Shown here piece by piece: positions 6,710-7,458 of a stretch of 7,458 nucleotides of DNA. The notes beneath the pieces were generated by a model, which ran no database searches, was not told the origin of the DNA, and worked only from the letters and a program-made list of their open reading frames with translations. Origin of the DNA: Rickettsiales bacterium (GTDB taxonomy: Bacteria; Pseudomonadota; Alphaproteobacteria; Rickettsiales; UBA1997); the NCBI GenBank assembly GCA_023262945.1, contig JALQXY010000021.1, positions 1 through 7,458 on the forward strand, written 5' to 3'. Numbering within the stretch: the first letter of the stretch is position 1; each line of letters starts with the position of its first letter. A program made the translations under genes and the position numbers.

Positions 6710-6768
6710 ATCAAGGTAAGATTAAAAAATTAAATATGTTTCTTAATTTTCTTCTATGACTATCCCTA

Positions 6769-7458
6769 ATGAATAAAAAGCAAAAAGCCAAAACAGGCTT
6801 TACTTTCATGGAGTTATCAGTAACTGCCGTTCTTTTTACTTTATTTGTCATCGCTGCAATCAAAGGAATGGCATTATATAATAAAGCGGTTGATTTTGCC
6901 AATTCTCGCAATCCAGAAACTACAAATTCTTCTGATGAACCTCAATTAAACGTTGTGCAGTCAATAGCAGATCTAAAATTGTGGTATAACACAACTGATT
7001 CAAATAGTTTCGTCCCTGAACAAGCAGTTGATGGATCATATATAACTACTTGGAATGATATTAAAAATATAAGTACAGATTCAGCCAATAACGCAAGACA
7101 ACTTGTTTCTATTTATAGACCGCAATATGTTGCTAATTCTATATCTTCTAATATTGCGGGAGTTCGGTTTGATGGAGTTGATGATTATTTATCATTTGAT
7201 GGTAGTTTTTTTGCCAATAGTGATTATACTCTTTTTGTTGTTGAAAAAAGACTAACTAATGATATCCAGCAATTTTTTATAGGTGGAACTAATACTGCAA
7301 CTGCTGCTCAACTGATTGTAGGTCATAGCGGTCAAGGATTTAGATGGTTTCACTATCGTGATATTATTAATACCACTCATCCAAATCTATCTTCAAATAA
7401 TCCATATATTCATAGTTTGCGTTTTAGCACAAGCCTAGGTAGTGCTTATTGGTTAAAT
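6769..7458 (+). CDS. Prepilin-type N-terminal methylation domain protein with lectin/LamG-like sandwich domain (partial, 3' end missing)
   Basis: The frame stays open to the window end, with 230 residues visible. The N-terminus is a classic type IV prepilin: short Lys-rich leader (1-10), cleavage site G10/F11, Glu15 as the conserved Glu5 of the mature protein, then a hydrophobic helix (about 16-37). PilD-type peptidase would cut and N-methylate it. After a polar linker (about 43-62), the segment LKLWYNTTD (69-77), TTWNDI (93-98), RPQYV (117-121), GVRFDGVDDYLSFDG (131-145) and YTLFVVEKR (153-161) resembles the start of concanavalin A/LamG-like beta-sandwich domains in secreted bacterial proteins. 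An in-frame TGA lies just upstream (6757-6759), so the ATG at 6769 is the start. No Shine-Dalgarno sequence is seen. Inferred role: a pseudopilin, minor pilin or adhesin shown on the surface and perhaps binding sugars. The lectin assignment is by pattern only. Confidence 0.85.
   Translation, partial: MNKKQKAKTGFTFMELSVTAVLFTLFVIAAIKGMALYNKAVDFANSRNPETTNSSDEPQLNVVQSIADLKLWYNTTDSNSFVPEQAVDGSYITTWNDIKNISTDSANNARQLVSIYRPQYVANSISSNIAGVRFDGVDDYLSFDGSFFANSDYTLFVVEKRLTNDIQQFFIGGTNTATAAQLIVGHSGQGFRWFHYRDIINTTHPNLSSNNPYIHSLRFSTSLGSAYWLN

Larger units (their letters stand above)
6243..6768. other. 526-base intergenic region rich in hairpins
   Basis: No protein gene of normal size fits here on either strand. 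The first part (6243-6350) shows no clear terminator for the pstS-like gene. From 6421 on it holds four separate inverted repeats (6421-6450, 6505-6529, 6540-6592, 6690-6709) and promoter-like boxes, each listed separately. A 19-residue hydrophobic ORF at 6352-6411 is doubtful. The region could be a gene remnant, an sRNA locus, or control sequence for the prepilin-like gene downstream. Confidence 0.6.

Noticed and set aside
6243..6768. tRNA gene, CRISPR array or insertion sequence in the non-coding region
   Set aside because: No cloverleaf with a TTCRA-type T-arm, no regularly spaced direct repeats, and no transposase or paired terminal repeats were seen.
6711..6911. Minus-strand 66-codon ORF
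   Set aside because: It runs antisense through the prepilin signal sequence, which is the real coding frame.

Overview
The bacterial part of this window (about 1471-7458) is AT-rich and alphaproteobacterial in character. It holds a CorA-type Mg2+ channel and the outer-membrane assembly protein BamA, both on the minus strand. Divergent from bamA is an orphan phosphate-binding protein of the PstS family on the plus strand. At the right edge is an incomplete gene with a type IV prepilin N-terminus fused to what looks like a lectin-type beta-sandwich. Low GC, little visible Shine-Dalgarno sequence, isolated genes with loose spacing and a pilin-like lectin gene all fit an intracellular bacterium of the Rickettsiales/Holosporales kind. 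That placement is inference from style, not from a marker gene.

The left part (1-1470) is different. It is clearly richer in G+C, and under the standard code it is only a string of short ORFs. Three of these (157-561, 928-1176 and 1195-1434, all minus strand) lie in the same reading frame. The only stops between and around them are TAA and TAG. Read with TAA/TAG as glutamine (the nuclear code of many ciliates, some ulvophyte green algae and some other protists), the minus strand is one uninterrupted frame of 490 codons, open at the window edge. It has 11 in-frame TAA/TAG and no TGA. The bacterial genes beside it use TGA, TAG and TAA as ordinary stops. This stretch is therefore most likely DNA of a protist host, or of a virus or mobile element of such a host, joined to the symbiont's sequence. 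The join could be an assembly chimera or a real transfer; it lies at about 1440-1527.

Layout: 1-1470, recoded ORF fragment (minus); 1471-1527, junction; 1528-2478, corA (minus); 2557-4977, bamA (minus); 4978-5198, divergent promoter region; 5199-6242, pstS-like gene (plus); 6243-6768, a non-coding stretch with several hairpins and one doubtful 19-residue ORF; 6769-window end, prepilin/lectin-like gene (plus, partial). The bacterial proteins all act at the envelope: Mg2+ entry, outer-membrane protein insertion, periplasmic phosphate capture, and a secreted or pilus-associated surface protein. They do not form an obvious single pathway.
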